Shown here one piece after another: positions 47,660-59,995 of a DNA stretch of 64,000 nt (position 1 is its first letter; each line of letters opens with the position of its first letter). The stretch spans positions 62,001-126,000 of the forward strand of contig NZ_JQEI01000003.1 of the NCBI RefSeq assembly GCF_000743355.1, given 5' to 3'. The notes under the pieces are model-generated. The model was not told the origin of the DNA, searched no databases, and saw only the letters and a list, made by a program, of their open reading frames with translations. This DNA comes from Serratia sp. Ag1. Lineage in GTDB: Bacteria > Pseudomonadota > Gammaproteobacteria > Enterobacterales > Enterobacteriaceae. The translations under genes were made by a program, and so were the position numbers.

Positions 47660-49060
47660 ATGAGCGTAGTGCCTGTAGTCGACGTACTGCAAGGTCGTGC
47701 TGCGGTTGACAGTGAAGTCACCGTGCGCGGTTGGGTGCGTACCCGGAGAGATTCTAAAGCTGGTATCTCCTTCCTCGCCGTTTATGACGGCTCCTGCTTT
47801 GATCCGTTACAGGCCGTTGTTAATCATTCTCTGCCGAATTATCAGGATGAAGTTCTGCACCTGACTACCGGTTGCTCCGTGGAAATCACCGGTAACGTGG
47901 TAGCTTCTCCAGGTGAAGGCCAAAGCTTCGAACTGCAGGCCACGGCAATTAAAGTTGTTGGCTGGGTTGACGATCCAGATACTTATCCAATGGCGGCCAA
48001 ACGTCACAGCATTGAATATCTGCGCGAAGTGGCTCACCTGCGCCCACGCACCAACCTGATCGGTGCCGTTGCCCGCGTGCGCCATACTCTGGCACAGGCA
48101 ATTCATCGCTTCTTCCATGAAAATGGGTATTTCTGGGTATCTACGCCACTGATTACCGCTTCTGATACCGAAGGGGCCGGAGAAATGTTCCGCGTTTCTA
48201 CGCTGGATATGGAAAACCTGCCACGCACCGACAAAGGTGAAATCGACTTCAGCCAGGATTTCTTTGGCAAAGAAGCGTTCCTGACCGTCTCCGGGCAGTT
48301 GAATGCTGAAGCTTACGCCTGTGCACTCTCAAAAGTGTATACCTTTGGCCCAACCTTCCGCGCCGAGAACTCCAATACCAGTCGTCATTTGGCTGAATTC
48401 TGGATGATCGAACCTGAAGTTGCTTTCGCAACGCTGGATGATGTCGCTGGCTTGGCCGAAAGCATGCTCAAGTATGTCTTCCAGGCCGTCCTCAATGAGC
48501 GTGCTGACGATATGCAGTTCTTTGCAGAACGCGTAGATAAGGATGCCATTGAACGCCTGAAGCGCTTTGTTTCTTCTGATTTCGCGCAGGTGGATTACAC
48601 CGAAGCGGTTGAGATCCTGATCGCCTCCGGCCAAGCCTTCGAGAACCCGGTATCTTGGGGCATCGATCTTTCATCCGAGCATGAGCGTTATCTGGCAGAG
48701 AAGCACTTCAAAGCGCCCGTGGTAGTAAAAAACTACCCTAAAGATATTAAAGCCTTCTATATGCGTATGAATGAAGATGGTAAAACCGTAGCCGCAATGG
48801 ACGTTCTGGCACCGGGCATCGGCGAAATCATCGGGGGATCGCAGCGTGAAGAGCGCCTTGATGTACTGGATCAGCGTCTGGCAGAAATGGGGTTGAATAA
48901 GGAAGATTACTGGTGGTATCGCGATCTGCGTCGCTACGGCACCGTGCCGCACTCCGGTTTTGGCTTGGGTTTTGAACGCTTAATCGCTTATGTGACCGGT
49001 GTGCAAAACGTACGTGATGTGATCCCATTCCCTCGTACACCACGTAACGCAAGCTTCTAG
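47660..49060 (+). CDS. asnS: Asparagine--tRNA ligase
   Basis: 466-residue class IIb aminoacyl-tRNA synthetase (exact E. coli length): N-terminal OB-fold anticodon-binding domain ([20 protein letters not shown]), then the catalytic domain with motif 2 around [15 protein letters not shown] and motif 3 [15 protein letters not shown]. An AGAGAGA ribosome-binding site precedes the ATG. About 200 bases separate it from pncB, containing only a weak GCCGGC hairpin and probable promoter. Confidence 0.97.
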   Translation: MSVVPVVDVLQGRAAVDSEVTVRGWVRTRRDSKAGISFLAVYDGSCFDPLQAVVNHSLPNYQDEVLHLTTGCSVEITGNVVASPGEGQSFELQATAIKVVGWVDDPDTYPMAAKRHSIEYLREVAHLRPRTNLIGAVARVRHTLAQAIHRFFHENGYFWVSTPLITASDTEGAGEMFRVSTLDMENLPRTDKGEIDFSQDFFGKEAFLTVSGQLNAEAYACALSKVYTFGPTFRAENSNTSRHLAEFWMIEPEVAFATLDDVAGLAESMLKYVFQAVLNERADDMQFFAERVDKDAIERLKRFVSSDFAQVDYTEAVEILIASGQAFENPVSWGIDLSSEHERYLAEKHFKAPVVVKNYPKDIKAFYMRMNEDGKTVAAMDVLAPGIGEIIGGSQREERLDVLDQRLAEMGLNKEDYWWYRDLRRYGTVPHSGFGLGFERLIAYVTGVQNVRDVIPFPRTPRNASF

Positions 49061-49103
49061 TTGATCCCAAAAGACATTTTTTGAACTATTTTTGTACATT
49101 TTT

Positions 49104-49134
49104 AAGGCCAGCATTGCTGGCCTTTTGTATTTTT
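49104..49134 (+). terminator. Terminator after asnS
   Basis: Perfect AAGGCCAGC/GCTGGCCTT stem with ATT loop and TTTTGTATTTTT tail. Confidence 0.85.
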
Positions 49135-49167
49135 CATTCTTGATCCAGGTCACAAAGTTCCCTTAAT

Positions 49168-49209
49168 TTTACATTTTGTAACACATACTTTCTTTTTGAA
49201 ACTCGATTG
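49168..49209 (+). promoter_or_regulatory. OmpR-binding sites upstream of ompF
   Basis: TTTACATTTTGTAACACATA at 49168-49187 is a tandem OmpR half-site pair of the F1 type, followed by CTTTCTTTTTGAAACTCGAT, close to the downstream OmpR element of E. coli ompF. The untranslated leader that follows (GCAGACACA...ACACCAAACT..CAATAGTTCC) and the stretch before the ATG (AATGAGGGTAATAATGATGA) also resemble the E. coli leader, the latter being the MicF antisense-RNA target. Confidence 0.75.
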
Positions 49210-49360
49210 CGATGTTAGTAGCATTTTCGTTCTAGATTAACCCGCCCGTGAATGGAACACTGCGTGCAGACACAGGACGACACCAAACTATCAACAATAG
49301 TTCCCAAAGAATTATTGGCGGCAGTGGCAAGGTGTCCGAATAACACCAATGAGGGTAATA

Positions 49361-50470
49361 ATGATGAAGCGCAACATTCTTGCAGTAGTAATCCCGGCTC
49401 TGTTGGCAGCTGGTGCAGCAAACGCAGCAGAAATCTACAACAAAGACGGCAACAAGTTGGATCTGTATGGTAAAGCTGTTGGCCTGCACTATTTCTCTAG
49501 TGACAAAGGCGATGACGGCGATAAATCCTATGCACGTCTTGGCTTCAAAGGTGAAACCCAAATCAATAGCGAACTGACCGGTTACGGCCAGTGGGAATAC
49601 AACTTCGCAGCGAACAATACTGAAGGCGGTTCTGATGCTCAGAATGGCAACAAAACCCGTCTGGGCTTTGCTGGCCTGAAGTTTGCTGACTACGGTTCAT
49701 TCGACTATGGTCGTAACTACGGCGTAGTGTACGACGTTGAAGGTTGGACCGATATGCTGCCTGAGTTTGGTGGCGATACCTATACCTACACTGATAACTT
49801 CATGAATGGCCGTGCTACCGGCGTAGCGACCTACCGTAACAAGAACTTCTTCGGTATGGTTGATGGCTGGAACTTTGCACTGCAATATCAGGGCAAAAAT
49901 GATCGTTCTGACCTGAAAAGAGCTAACGGCGACGGTGTAGGCGTTTCTACCACCTATGCAATCATGGATACCGGTGTTAGCGTGGGTGCAGCTTACTCCT
50001 CTTCTAACCGTACCATTGAGCAAAAAACCCAAACATCTGCTGGCGGTAACGTTGCTGAAGTATGGACACTGGGTGCCAAGTATGACGCTAACAACGTCTA
50101 CTTTGCGACCATGTATTCAGAAACGCACAACATGACTCCATTTGGTAGCCTCAGCAAAGCTATTGCTAACAAAACTCGCAACTATGAAGTGGTTGCCCAA
50201 TACCAGTTCGATTTCGGTCTGCGTCCTTCCATTGCATACCTGCAATCTAAAGGTAAAGACTTGGTTCAAGAGTTCAATGGCTCAATGTATAACAACAAAG
50301 ACCTGGTTAAATATGTGGATGTTGGTGCGACTTACTACTTCAACAAAAACATGTCTACCTATGTTGATTACAAAATCAACCTGCTGAACGAAAATGATTC
50401 TCCGTTCTACAATGCTGTTGGTATTGCTACAGACAACATCGTAGCTACTGGTCTGGTTTACCAGTTCTAA
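49361..50470 (+). CDS. ompF: Outer-membrane porin OmpF
   Basis: 369-residue general trimeric porin with a 22-residue signal peptide ([22 protein letters not shown]) and a 16-strand beta-barrel ending in the terminal Phe (GLVYQF) needed for BAM insertion. The L3 constriction loop ([14 protein letters not shown]...) with acidic residues and the facing arginine-rich strands are visible. Assigned to ompF rather than ompC by gene neighbourhood (asnS-ompF-aspC) and by its regulatory region. The ATG at 49361 sits after GAGGGT; a longer frame starting at 49349 is not used. RybB, a known porin repressor, is encoded 16 kb upstream. Confidence 0.94.
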   Translation: MMKRNILAVVIPALLAAGAANAAEIYNKDGNKLDLYGKAVGLHYFSSDKGDDGDKSYARLGFKGETQINSELTGYGQWEYNFAANNTEGGSDAQNGNKTRLGFAGLKFADYGSFDYGRNYGVVYDVEGWTDMLPEFGGDTYTYTDNFMNGRATGVATYRNKNFFGMVDGWNFALQYQGKNDRSDLKRANGDGVGVSTTYAIMDTGVSVGAAYSSSNRTIEQKTQTSAGGNVAEVWTLGAKYDANNVYFATMYSETHNMTPFGSLSKAIANKTRNYEVVAQYQFDFGLRPSIAYLQSKGKDLVQEFNGSMYNNKDLVKYVDVGATYYFNKNMSTYVDYKINLLNENDSPFYNAVGIATDNIVATGLVYQF

Positions 50471-50511
50471 GTTGTTACGCTTAATGGCAGCCTAATGCCA
50501 TATGAGTTAAG

Positions 50512-50541
50512 AACAGGGCTCCGGCCCTGTTTTTGTTTTTT
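50512..50541 (+). terminator. Terminator of ompF
   Basis: AACAGGGC/GCCCTGTT stem with TCCG loop followed by a T-rich tail (TTTGTTTTTT). Confidence 0.85.
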
Positions 50542-50716
50542 AGTTCTCCTGCCGTTTTTTATTCTGTTATTACGTCTTTCTCTGTCATTTTTTGTGCTGA
50601 ATCTGCCACCATCACAAGATCGATGTGTTTTTCTCGCAAACGGTTGGCAAAGCCGATAACTGGCGCTACCCTGATGCTTCTGTCTGCTTAACTCTAGGCC
50701 ATGGAAGCAATCCGAC

Positions 50717-51907
50717 ATGTTTGAAAAAATCACCGCAGCACCTGCCGATCCGATTCTGGGTCTGACCGATATTTTCCGCGCGGACGCCCGTCCGAACAAA
50801 ATCAACTTAGGTATTGGCGTCTATAAAGACGAAACAGGTCAAACACCAGTCCTGACCAGCGTCAAGAAAGCTGAACAATACCTGTTGGAAAATGAGACCA
50901 CCAAGAATTACCTTGGTATTGAAGGCATCCCTGCGTTTGCTAACTGCACGCAAGAGTTACTGTTCGGCAAACAAAGCCCGGTCATTGCCAGCAAGCGTGC
51001 GCGTACCGCGCAAACACCTGGTGGCACTGGTGGCCTGCGTGTCGCGGCAGACTTTATTGCTAACCAAACCAACGCCAAACGTATCTGGATCAGCAACCCA
51101 ACCTGGCCTAATCATAAAAATGTGTTCGGTGCCGTTGGTCTGGAAGTGCTGGAATATGACTATTATGACGCGGCTAACCATGCATTAGACTTTGATGGCC
51201 TGCTCAACAGCCTGAAACGCGCAGAGGCTGGTGATGTGGTGCTGTTCCATGGCTGCTGCCATAACCCAACCGGTATCGACCCAACCGAAGCTCAGTGGAC
51301 GCAATTGGCTGAGCTTTCCGCCGCCAAGGGGTGGTTGCCGTTGTTCGATTTTGCCTATCAGGGTTTTGCCAAAGGCTTGGAAGAAGACGCGCAAGGTTTG
51401 CGTATTTTTGCCGCCAAGCATCAAGAACTGATCGTTGCCAGCTCTTATTCAAAGAACTTTGGCCTGTATAACGAACGTGTTGGTGCTTGTACCGTGGTCG
51501 CTGCCGATGCTGAAACCGCCGATCGCGCATTCAGCCAGGTTAAAGCGGCAATCCGTGCCAACTACTCCAACCCACCGTCACACGGTGCCGCAGTGGTAGC
51601 GACCATTCTGGGTAACGAAGCATTGCGTGCCACTTGGGAACAAGAACTGACCGAGATGCGCCAACGTATTCACCGCATGCGCCAGTTGTTCGTGAAGACC
51701 TTACAAGAAAAGGGCGCGAAGCAGGACTTCAGCTTTATTATCAACCAAAATGGGATGTTCTCTTTCAGCGGGCTGACCAAAGAGCAGGTCCTGCGCTTGC
51801 GTGACGAATTTGGCGTTTATGCCGTTAACTCTGGCCGCGTTAACGTAGCGGGCATGACGCCAGACAATATGGCACCGCTGTGTGAAGCCATCGTTGCCGT
51901 GCTATAA
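50717..51907 (+). CDS. aspC: Aspartate aminotransferase
   Basis: 396-residue fold-type I PLP enzyme (exact E. coli length) that interconverts aspartate and 2-oxoglutarate with oxaloacetate and glutamate. Features: [28 protein letters not shown], the PLP lysine in [15 protein letters not shown] (residue 246 region) and the substrate-binding arginine near the C-terminus ([10 protein letters not shown]). It follows ompF after a strong terminator, so it has its own promoter. Confidence 0.97.
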   Translation: MFEKITAAPADPILGLTDIFRADARPNKINLGIGVYKDETGQTPVLTSVKKAEQYLLENETTKNYLGIEGIPAFANCTQELLFGKQSPVIASKRARTAQTPGGTGGLRVAADFIANQTNAKRIWISNPTWPNHKNVFGAVGLEVLEYDYYDAANHALDFDGLLNSLKRAEAGDVVLFHGCCHNPTGIDPTEAQWTQLAELSAAKGWLPLFDFAYQGFAKGLEEDAQGLRIFAAKHQELIVASSYSKNFGLYNERVGACTVVAADAETADRAFSQVKAAIRANYSNPPSHGAAVVATILGNEALRATWEQELTEMRQRIHRMRQLFVKTLQEKGAKQDFSFIINQNGMFSFSGLTKEQVLRLRDEFGVYAVNSGRVNVAGMTPDNMAPLCEAIVAVL

Positions 51908-51931
51908 GCTGAGCGTTTGATTTTGATATAT

Positions 51932-51962
51932 AAAGGGGCGCTCTGCGCCCCTTTACTCTTTT
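51932..51962 (+). terminator. Terminator after aspC
   Basis: Perfect ten-base stem AAAGGGGCGC/GCGCCCCTTT with TCT loop and T-rich tail, between convergent aspC and gloC. Confidence 0.8.
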
Positions 51963-51985
51963 TGTCTTACAGAGAGGAATCCCGG

Positions 51986-52633
51986 TTACCAGACGGGTGG
52001 TTCTTCACGCAGGAAAGGGTTAGTTTGGCGTTCCTGCCCAAAGGTGGACATTGGCCCGTGCCCTGGAATAAACGCAATATCGTCACCCTGCGGCAGTAAT
52101 TTGCTACGGATTGAGTTAATCAGCGTTTGATGATCACCACGCGGGAAGTCGCTTCGCCCTACGCCACCGCTGAACAACACATCACCCACCAGCGCCAGAC
52201 GCGCTTTATCGTTGATAAAAGCAACGTGGCCTGGCGTGTGCCCAGGGCAATGCAGAACATTTAGCGACATCTCACCCACCTGTACGCTATCCCCTTCGGA
52301 CAACCACTGGGTCGGCGTAAAGGCCGCACATTCAGCCAAACCAAACATACGGCTCTGTGCCGGTAAACCCTCAAGCCAGAAGGCATCTTCTTTGTGTGGC
52401 CCCAAAATCGGCACCTGATAATACTCAGCCAACTCAGCGGCTGCCCCTACGTGATCAAGATGCCCGTGAGTCAGCAAAATCTGGCTGATTTCGACACCTG
52501 TTCTTGCTACTTCCGCTTTCAATTTTTCTGGCTCACCGCCAGGATCTACCAGAGCGGCCTGCTGCGTTTTCTCACACCAGATAAGAGTGCAGTTTTGGCT
52601 GAACGCCGTTACGGGAATAATATGATATTTCAT
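51986..52633 (-). CDS. gloC: Hydroxyacylglutathione hydrolase GloC (YcbL)
   Basis: 215-residue metallo-beta-lactamase-fold glyoxalase II (exact E. coli length). Metal motif [11 protein letters not shown] (HxHxDH), HCPGHTPGH and [18 protein letters not shown]. It hydrolyses S-lactoylglutathione in methylglyoxal detoxification. The ATG at 52633 ([15 protein letters not shown]) is chosen over an upstream in-frame start because it matches the family N-terminus. Confidence 0.94.
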   Translation of the reverse strand: MKYHIIPVTAFSQNCTLIWCEKTQQAALVDPGGEPEKLKAEVARTGVEISQILLTHGHLDHVGAAAELAEYYQVPILGPHKEDAFWLEGLPAQSRMFGLAECAAFTPTQWLSEGDSVQVGEMSLNVLHCPGHTPGHVAFINDKARLALVGDVLFSGGVGRSDFPRGDHQTLINSIRSKLLPQGDDIAFIPGHGPMSTFGQERQTNPFLREEPPVW

Positions 52634-52699
52634 AAAGCTCCAACGAAAAAAAGCGCCATATCCGCAGGGATTGGCGCTATTCACTCATGGTGCACAGTG

Positions 52700-53248
52700 T
52701 TACCAGGTCCGCACCGGGCCGGTATCAATGTGTACAAAGTTGCTACGTGGATAATATCCAACCCCCCCAGCACGCATTTTTAACGCCGCTTTACGGATAT
52801 TACTCAGTTGGATACCTTCAATATGGAAATCCATCGCCTGCCCTTTGGTGTGATAACTCTGCTTAGCCACACCGCGGCTGCGTTCACGCATTTCATTATT
52901 GGTTGTTGAAGAACGATAACCTGAAATCAGCTGAATCGGCTTGGTCGTTCCCAGCAAACCTTGCAAGCGATAGAGATAATCAAACAGATGCGGATCGATC
53001 GTCTTGGTCTTATTGGCACGATAATCGCGGAAGATATGGTTCAACCGCACCAGCTCTTCTCGATTATAGCCTTTGCCATTGAAGAACTCGGCTTTGATAG
53101 ATTCACCGGTATTCAGATTATTAAGAACCAGAATACGCGGACGGGCGGTAGAAAGACTGGCAAACGCTTGCCCAGGGAGCAAGGCGATACCCATGGCTGC
53201 ACTGCCCAACGCTAGCCATTTACGACGATGATGATCAATTTTGTCCAT
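52700..53248 (-). CDS. mepK: Murein DD-/LD-endopeptidase MepK
   Basis: 182-residue periplasmic zinc peptidase (exact E. coli length, formerly YcbK) that cleaves 3-3 and 4-3 cross-links in peptidoglycan. It has a twin-arginine signal (HRRKWLALGSAAMGIALLPGQAFA) and the M15-like zinc residues in SYHTKGQAMDFH and FVHIDTG. The next gene upstream, ldtD, makes the 3-3 cross-links it cuts. The ATG at 53248 starts the Tat signal directly; a longer frame is not used. Confidence 0.94.
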   Translation of the reverse strand: MDKIDHHRRKWLALGSAAMGIALLPGQAFASLSTARPRILVLNNLNTGESIKAEFFNGKGYNREELVRLNHIFRDYRANKTKTIDPHLFDYLYRLQGLLGTTKPIQLISGYRSSTTNNEMRERSRGVAKQSYHTKGQAMDFHIEGIQLSNIRKAALKMRAGGVGYYPRSNFVHIDTGPVRTW

Positions 53249-53428
53249 GACTCTTTTAAACCCGGCAAGAATGTCAAAATAAATGCACAAAACTGCGCAC
53301 AGCCCGAACCATAACCGCCAGCCTACGCTGAGTCAACCCGATATAGGCTTAGGTTCACCCGCACTCCCCCAAAGAGTACGGATGAATAACCAAATGTTCA
53401 GACCACTATTTACTTAGAATTACTGCAT

Positions 53429-55276
53429 TTATTGCATCAATTTTTCAGCCTGAGCCAAAATTTGTGCACCCGATCTCACCGTAGCATCATAATTGTAAAT
53501 ATCTGTACGGAACTGCGGTTTGCCATCATCGGCAACCCAAGCCGTCAGATAATAAAGCTGCACAGGGATATGCTGGCGGATATTCACATAGGTGGTATTG
53601 CCAGCTTTCAGCGTGGAGGAAACCCGAGCATTATTCCAACCCGCATCCTGCAACAGCATATTGGCCAGGTCAGAAGCTTTGTTCACGCGCACACAGCCCG
53701 AACTCAGCGCACGGATGTCTTTCTGGAACAACCCGTGGTTAGGGGTATCGTGCAGATAGATAGCATCTGAGCTTGGCATATTAAACTTGAAGCGCCCCAG
53801 TGAATTGCTGGCCCCCGGAGCCTGCTGAATGCGGTAAGGGAAGTTACGTGCTGAAGTCACGCTCCAATCAATCATTGAAGGATCAATGGCCTCGGATTCA
53901 TTACTCCAACCAGAGAACACGCGATAACCGTGTTTCTGGAAGTAACCCGCATCATGCATTGCTTTAGGGACAATATCTTCACGTATCAGTTTAGTTGGCA
54001 CGTTCCACGGTGGGTTGACCACCACATTGTTCAATGCACTGCTCATCAATGGGGTTTTACGGCTTGGACGGCCAACAATCACCCGCGATGAAAGCACTTC
54101 ATTACCGTTGAGGTAATAGATCAGGGAATAATTCGGAATGTTGACCATAATTCCGGTATCAACATGGCTAGGTAAAATGCGTAAACGCTGGATATTTAAC
54201 GCCAGCAAAGAGGCTCGCATTTGGGGTGACACGTTCAACCATTCACGCGTCCGGGCTCCGATAACCCCGTCTGGGGTCAATCCCTGCCATGCCTGAAAAC
54301 GTTTAATACCTTCCACTAAATCGTCGGTGTAACGGTTATCCGTCACCGAGACAGGGCTGGCTTGTGGTTTTACCAACGGGGCTTCAGTCACGGGAACCAG
54401 ATCTTTAATCGGTGCCGCCGCTGGACTGACTACCGCCCCAGCAGTATTACGATTTTTCTCTTCATCTACCGAAAGATCATCCTCAACTACCGGTGCCGTA
54501 GCGGCCGTCGGGGTGACTGCAAGCTCTTGCGAATGCGGCGTAGCTTCCGGCACCACCGTTAACATGCCAGTGCGCGTCAGGATTTCCCGTATTGCTGGCA
54601 CATCATCGCTAAGCTGGCCTGGGCGCAAGCTCGCACCATTCGACACCAGTGGCCACGGGCGGCCATCCGCAAGCAGTTCACGCAGCGCCTGATGCATTTT
54701 TTCATACTGTGGATGCTGTGGTGCCAGTGAGTTGACATAAGCCAAGGTTTTGCCCTGCTGTAACGCCAACTGCCACTGATTAATCACCGTGTTCGCTGGC
54801 AGCACCAGCTTGTAAGGTACATTGCTATAGAGCCAATTGTTACCGTTTGCGCCAATTGACGAAACAAACTGCAGATAACCCAGCATCGCGTCCGATAGCA
54901 CAATATCGCGCGCCATATCGGTGATTGCCGGATCGGTGAGCAATTTTACCCACTGTGTGAATTGCGGTTGCACACCTGAAATAGCCAGTTCAGCGAGCTG
55001 CTGCTGGAATTGCAACACCGCTTCCCGGTCCTGCCACATTGGCTGCATTTGCCTGGAAGCATACAGCTGAGCCAAAGTAGGGAGATAATTCGGGACCACG
55101 CCTTTAGGCAACGCCGTCAAGATTTCACTACGGCTTTGCGTAACGGACATGCCGGATGATGACACTGGTGGAAACGCTTGCACGGCTGCCCATGCGGGTA
55201 CCGACGCGGCAAAACTACACGCAATTGTGCAACTCAATGCCAGACGCCGTACTGAGTTTCCTTTTTTAAGCAACAT
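53429..55276 (-). CDS. ldtD: L,D-transpeptidase LdtD
   Basis: 615-residue periplasmic enzyme (exact E. coli length, formerly YcbB) that forms 3-3 (mDap-mDap) cross-links and can bypass beta-lactam inhibition of PBPs. Signal peptide at the N-terminus, an N-terminal domain, a PG_binding_1 domain ([18 protein letters not shown]) and the YkuD catalytic domain with HDTPNHGLF and the catalytic Cys in ALSSGCVRV. An inserted Pro/Ala/Val-rich segment (about 245-300) precedes the PG-binding domain. Confidence 0.95.
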   Translation of the reverse strand: MLLKKGNSVRRLALSCTIACSFAASVPAWAAVQAFPPVSSSGMSVTQSRSEILTALPKGVVPNYLPTLAQLYASRQMQPMWQDREAVLQFQQQLAELAISGVQPQFTQWVKLLTDPAITDMARDIVLSDAMLGYLQFVSSIGANGNNWLYSNVPYKLVLPANTVINQWQLALQQGKTLAYVNSLAPQHPQYEKMHQALRELLADGRPWPLVSNGASLRPGQLSDDVPAIREILTRTGMLTVVPEATPHSQELAVTPTAATAPVVEDDLSVDEEKNRNTAGAVVSPAAAPIKDLVPVTEAPLVKPQASPVSVTDNRYTDDLVEGIKRFQAWQGLTPDGVIGARTREWLNVSPQMRASLLALNIQRLRILPSHVDTGIMVNIPNYSLIYYLNGNEVLSSRVIVGRPSRKTPLMSSALNNVVVNPPWNVPTKLIREDIVPKAMHDAGYFQKHGYRVFSGWSNESEAIDPSMIDWSVTSARNFPYRIQQAPGASNSLGRFKFNMPSSDAIYLHDTPNHGLFQKDIRALSSGCVRVNKASDLANMLLQDAGWNNARVSSTLKAGNTTYVNIRQHIPVQLYYLTAWVADDGKPQFRTDIYNYDATVRSGAQILAQAEKLMQ

Positions 55277-55320
55277 CCCTTGCCCCCTGTATGCTCACAA
55301 AAAATACAACAAAAATTGTT

Positions 55321-55376
55321 TATACCCGTAGCACTCCGAGCGCCACTTCCATGCAACTCGAATTATTCTGGGTAGA
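55321..55376. repeat. Compact copy of a dispersed palindromic repeat
   Basis: 56 bases beginning TATACCCGT and ending GCAACTCGAATTATTCTGGG followed by TAGA. Its right half matches the reverse complement of the element at 62868-62935 (CTTCC, GCAACTCGAA, GGGTA), and its left end matches 40063. Both ends are kept and the centre appears shortened. It lies between ldtD and mukB. Resembles the ERIC-like repeats common in Serratia and Yersinia, from memory. Confidence 0.6.
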
Positions 55377-55482
55377 TTAGTTTCATTATACAAACAGAAC
55401 GGCCCATTTGCTCTCAGCGTCGCAGAATTACTGTTTGCTCTAATTAATCTTACTGATAAAAAAACCCGTCTATCATCCTCGC

Positions 55483-55518
55483 CAAACAAAAAAATAGCCA
55501 CCCACAGGTGACTATTTT
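55483..55518 (-). terminator. Terminator of the muk operon
   Basis: Minus-strand stem AAAATAGTCACC/GGTGGCTATTTT (one mismatch) followed by a T run, 23 bases after the mukB stop. Confidence 0.75.
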
Positions 55519-55540
55519 AAGGCTTTTAAAACAATCTAGT

Positions 55541-58500
55541 TCAAGACTGAGACGATTCTGCCAGCGTTGGAGCCAATGCAACCTGTTCTGCAGCAAAGCC
55601 GCGTAAGCCAACCACATGCACATGCTCATGATTTTGGAATACTTTACGCACTAATTTATAAGTAGTGCCTTTTTCCGGGCTGATATTTTCTGGGGCTGCA
55701 ATAATCAACTGCATTTCCAGGCGATCGCACAGTTCAAACAGCGTAGCGATGGATTTGGCATCGAGACGCGCCGCTTCATCCAGGAACAGCAGGCGGCAAG
55801 GCGAGATATCTTTACCGCGCAGGCGGAGTGATTCCTCTTCCCAACTCTGCACCACCATCACCAGAATCGACATCCCCGTCCCGATCGCTTCCCCGGTAGA
55901 CAAAGCACCACTTTCTGCACGTAACCAACCATCGGAACCACGGAATACTTCTACTTCAAGTTCCAGATAGTTACGGTAATCCAGCAGTTCTTCACCAATG
56001 GTCTGCGGCGTCCGCTGCCCCATATCAATCTGCGGATTCAGGCGCTGATACAGTTTCGCCAACGCCTCCGAGAAGGTCAGGCGGTTACTGTTGAACAGAT
56101 CCTGATGTTGTTCCTGCTGCTCAGACAGCACGGTCAGCAAGGTGGCATGGGCTTCCCGCACGTTGACGTTCAGACGCACGCTCTTCACCTGGCCGAAGGA
56201 TACCGCCTGCAGCCCCTGGTTAAGCATGCGAATACGGTTCTGTTCGCGCTGGATGGTTTTACGGATGATGTTCGCCACGCTCTTCGAGCTGATTGCCAGC
56301 TTCTGTTCACGGGCGGTCAGTTCTTCCGTCAGGCGACCCAATTCGATCTCCATCTGTTCGATGGCCTCAACCGGATCGTCAGTACGGATAATATCCTGCC
56401 GGATACGCTCGCGCAGATGCTGATAGACCGCAATGTAAAACTGGACCTTACGCTCGGGCCGTTTAGGATCTTCCGACAGGCGTAATACGTCGCGCAAGTG
56501 CTCGTTATCAGCCACCGCCAAACGCAACGCCCCCAGCGCTTTATCCGACATGGAGCGCAGTTCATCCGCATCCATATAAGCCAACTCACGGCGATGCAGA
56601 CGGCGTTCAACCCCATTGTCTTTCACCAGGCGCATTACCGCACACCAGCCCGCTTTTGCGGTAACTACCTGCTCACGCAGTTGATAGTAATCACGCTCCA
56701 GCTTACGCAGTTTTTTCTGCAAGCCGTCCATTTCCGCTTCGCAGAAGGTCAGTTGTTTTTCCAACTGATTACGACGAGTACGATTAGTGCTCAAAGCCGC
56801 GTGCAGTTCGTCGCGGCGCTGACGTGCCCGAGCTTCAGCATTGGCATCCGCCTGTACGCCAATGTCCACCAACTCTTGGCTCAGCTCTTTCAGCATGTCG
56901 CGCTTGGCATCAAAGGAACTCTTTAGCGATGCCAACACTTGGCTGTACTGGGTAAACTGGGTCTGATACTGGCGCAACTGCTCACGGGCACGAGCCCGTT
57001 CCGCTTCCGCATGTTCCAAGCGCTGACGTAACTTATCGTTAAGATCATTGTTGGCATTCTGCATGCCCGCAGAGTCGGCATAGCTGAAATGCGCACGGCG
57101 CTGCACCACTTCCGTCAGCGCAAAGGCTTGCTGTTTGGCCTGGCGCTGCGTTGCCTGCGCCTGCGTGTAATCCAGTTGCAGTTGTTCATGCTGTTCAGGA
57201 TCGCTTTGCAACACCGACAACAGCGGCTCCAGCTTGGTGAGCGAACCCCCATGCTGCTGAATATAACGCGCAGCATCTTGCGCTTCTTCCAACTCTTCAC
57301 GGATCTCTTCGACACGATCCTGCAACGTATCGTCATTCAGCAGCGAAACCAGCGGCATCAGGCGGTTCAGCGCTGAGATGCCCTCTTTCGCCTGCTCGTA
57401 TTGCTGACGCTGTTGCTGGTTCTGCGCTTCATGGTTGTTGAGCGCACGCTCAATCTCACCACGGCGGCTATTCATGATGCGGATTTCCGCTTCCGGATCG
57501 GCATCGAACGCCACCGCCAGATGGGAGCCAATAAAGCGGCTGAAAGCCTGGTGAGCACGTTGGGTTTTCTGCACGTCAAACGACAGCGTGGCGTAACGTT
57601 CAGCCAACGCATCGCGCTCGGCATGCAACACTTCCAGGCGGTTTTCACGCGCCGCACGGCCAAACAGCGGCACATCCGGGTAACGTGAATAACGCCATTG
57701 GCGATCGGCAATCTTCACCACCACCGCTTTTTCGTGTTCTTCAACGGCGAATACGCTGTCATCGAACGATTGCGGGTCCCCTTCGATCAGGTAGAGATCT
57801 TCCGGGCAATCGTCCAACCCTTGCAGCATGTCACGCACCAGCGACAGATCCGGCACTACGATCGCATGGCGTGACGGGCCATACAGCGCAGAGAAATACG
57901 GCGCATCGTCGATAGTGACATCATCATAAATCTCTGACAGCAGTACGCCGCCAAAGCGCTCGGCCAAGGTTACCAGCCGTTGATCTTCGGCACCGCTTGG
58001 CTGGCTGAGGCGTTCAATCTGCGTTTCAATCTCACGCTTACGCGCAGCCACTTCGTCGCGCTCAACGGTAGTTTCACGTTCGCGCTCCAGCAATTGCTGC
58101 ATGTATTCGGTGACCTGCTGGCTATCCTCAAAGGTTTCACCACGTTGTTCACTGAGCTGGCTCAGCGCGTCCTGCGCGCCTAACCAAATTGGCGCACGCG
58201 CGGTCAACTCTTTGATGCGCTGTTGAATTTGCTCCAGCTCCTGGCGCATTTCCATCCGGCGTTCACCGGCTTCGCTAACGCTTTGTGACAACGATTCCAG
58301 GCGCTCTTCCAGCTCTTGCTGCAAGGTATCAAGTTCGTCCGGTTGATATTCCTGCCCATGGCGCTTACAGAATTCCTGCAACAAACGCTCGGCATCCTGC
58401 TGTGAACGCAGACGCTGTTCCAGCTCGCTCAAACGCATACGCAGCGGCTGCACGCGCTCGGCATGGTGCTGCTGTGAAGGCCAATCACGTAACAGTTCGC

Positions 58501-59995
58501 GAGCGGTTTGCCAGGCTTCACTGCGGCTCACTTCGCCAGCAATTTTACCCACCAGTTGATAGGCTTGTTCAAACTGGCTGTGAGCAGCATCCGCCACGCT
58601 CAATTTTTGCTCCAGCAGCAGCAGGGCTTCTGTGGCTTCCTGCTCACGTGCCTGGAATGTTTCTAACCACTCTTCCGCGTTCTCGGCGGTCAGTTCCGGC
58701 ACCTGGCACAACGCACGGGCACGTTCAAGCGCCTGCAAAGCCTGTTGATATTGAATGGCACGGGTCTGCTGCACATCCAATGCCTGTTGATAATCGGCAA
58801 GCTGGCTTTTCAGTTCGTCCACTTCCAGTTCTGCAGCTTCGGCACGCGCTTCATTCTCCGCCTGCTGCTCACCCGCTTCGGCCACCACTTCATTCTGCTC
58901 TTCCAGACGGTAGGTCAGCTCTTCCAGATCGGCTTGATAGCGTTCGATCTTTTCCTGCTGGCGCATCGCCGTCTGTACCAGATTGAGGTGATCGCTGGCG
59001 GCTTGATAATCGGTTTCCAGATCCGATTCAGCGCCGCTTTGCTCGGCCAGCTCACGCGCCATTTCGACATGGCGGAACTGTTCGCTGGCCAGCTGTTTGC
59101 GGCTGCCCAACAAATCGCTGCGCAGCACCAACGCACCATCCAGATGGATGCGGCGCTCATTGGCATGGCGCATATAGTCAGCGGCAACATAGGAGGTCGC
59201 TTCGGAGATCAGATGTTTGAACAGGTCGCGGTCTGACTGAGTAACGCGGATCGCCTCCAACGTCATACGGTTCTCGCGCAACGCCGCTTCCATATCCTGG
59301 AACGCTTTGCGTACCCCGCTGTTTTCTGGCAACAGATAGTCGCGCAGCGAGCGGGTAATGGCGCTGGAGATCCCACCATACAGCGAAGCTTCGATCAGGC
59401 GGTAAAACTTGCTGCGATCGGCTGAAGAACGCAGGCGTTTCGGGATCACGCCAAGATCAAACATCAATGAGTGGTAATCGGTGATGGAGTTGAACTGCTT
59501 AAACTGTACCCCTTCCATCTCTTCGACGCGCTCTTTCAGCTCTTGCAATGAAAGCACGCGCGCCTGGCGTTCACCCACGGTCTGGGTCAGCAGTTCCGTC
59601 GGCTGCACCGCCGTTGGCAAACCTTGAATGGTAAAAGGCTTAATATCGACCTTACGATCGCGCCCCGCCACCTGCTGCAAGCGCACCCCCACCAGCACAC
59701 GCTGATGGCGTGAGTTCACCACGTCCAGCGTGGCATAACAGACACCCGCGCGCAGCTTGCCGTGCAGACCTTTATCACGTGAACCGCTGGTGGCCCCAGC
59801 TTCAGTGGTGTTACGGAAGTGCAGCAACGTCAGATCGGGGATCAGCGCGGTAACGAACGCCGCCATGGTGGTGGATTTACCAGCCCCGTTGCCGCCGGAC
59901 AGCGTAGTGACCAACTCATCCAGATCAAAAGTGCGAGCGAAGAAACCGTTCCAGTTGACCAGCGTCAGTGAGCGAAATTTACCGCGTTCAATCAT
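55541..59995 (-). CDS. mukB: Chromosome partition protein MukB
   Basis: 1484-residue SMC-like condensin subunit (E. coli 1486) that forms DNA loops and organises the chromosome with MukE and MukF. N-terminal ATPase half with Walker [10 protein letters not shown] (34-42), long coiled-coil arms (about 280-600 and 850-1110) separated by the hinge, and C-terminal half with signature [10 protein letters not shown] and Walker [12 protein letters not shown]. Last gene of the cmoM-mukF-mukE-mukB operon; its ATG overlaps the mukE stop. Confidence 0.97.
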   Translation of the reverse strand: MIERGKFRSLTLVNWNGFFARTFDLDELVTTLSGGNGAGKSTTMAAFVTALIPDLTLLHFRNTTEAGATSGSRDKGLHGKLRAGVCYATLDVVNSRHQRVLVGVRLQQVAGRDRKVDIKPFTIQGLPTAVQPTELLTQTVGERQARVLSLQELKERVEEMEGVQFKQFNSITDYHSLMFDLGVIPKRLRSSADRSKFYRLIEASLYGGISSAITRSLRDYLLPENSGVRKAFQDMEAALRENRMTLEAIRVTQSDRDLFKHLISEATSYVAADYMRHANERRIHLDGALVLRSDLLGSRKQLASEQFRHVEMARELAEQSGAESDLETDYQAASDHLNLVQTAMRQQEKIERYQADLEELTYRLEEQNEVVAEAGEQQAENEARAEAAELEVDELKSQLADYQQALDVQQTRAIQYQQALQALERARALCQVPELTAENAEEWLETFQAREQEATEALLLLEQKLSVADAAHSQFEQAYQLVGKIAGEVSRSEAWQTARELLRDWPSQQHHAERVQPLRMRLSELEQRLRSQQDAERLLQEFCKRHGQEYQPDELDTLQQELEERLESLSQSVSEAGERRMEMRQELEQIQQRIKELTARAPIWLGAQDALSQLSEQRGETFEDSQQVTEYMQQLLERERETTVERDEVAARKREIETQIERLSQPSGAEDQRLVTLAERFGGVLLSEIYDDVTIDDAPYFSALYGPSRHAIVVPDLSLVRDMLQGLDDCPEDLYLIEGDPQSFDDSVFAVEEHEKAVVVKIADRQWRYSRYPDVPLFGRAARENRLEVLHAERDALAERYATLSFDVQKTQRAHQAFSRFIGSHLAVAFDADPEAEIRIMNSRRGEIERALNNHEAQNQQQRQQYEQAKEGISALNRLMPLVSLLNDDTLQDRVEEIREELEEAQDAARYIQQHGGSLTKLEPLLSVLQSDPEQHEQLQLDYTQAQATQRQAKQQAFALTEVVQRRAHFSYADSAGMQNANNDLNDKLRQRLEHAEAERARAREQLRQYQTQFTQYSQVLASLKSSFDAKRDMLKELSQELVDIGVQADANAEARARQRRDELHAALSTNRTRRNQLEKQLTFCEAEMDGLQKKLRKLERDYYQLREQVVTAKAGWCAVMRLVKDNGVERRLHRRELAYMDADELRSMSDKALGALRLAVADNEHLRDVLRLSEDPKRPERKVQFYIAVYQHLRERIRQDIIRTDDPVEAIEQMEIELGRLTEELTAREQKLAISSKSVANIIRKTIQREQNRIRMLNQGLQAVSFGQVKSVRLNVNVREAHATLLTVLSEQQEQHQDLFNSNRLTFSEALAKLYQRLNPQIDMGQRTPQTIGEELLDYRNYLELEVEVFRGSDGWLRAESGALSTGEAIGTGMSILVMVVQSWEEESLRLRGKDISPCRLLFLDEAARLDAKSIATLFELCDRLEMQLIIAAPENISPEKGTTYKLVRKVFQNHEHVHVVGLRGFAAEQVALAPTLAESSQS

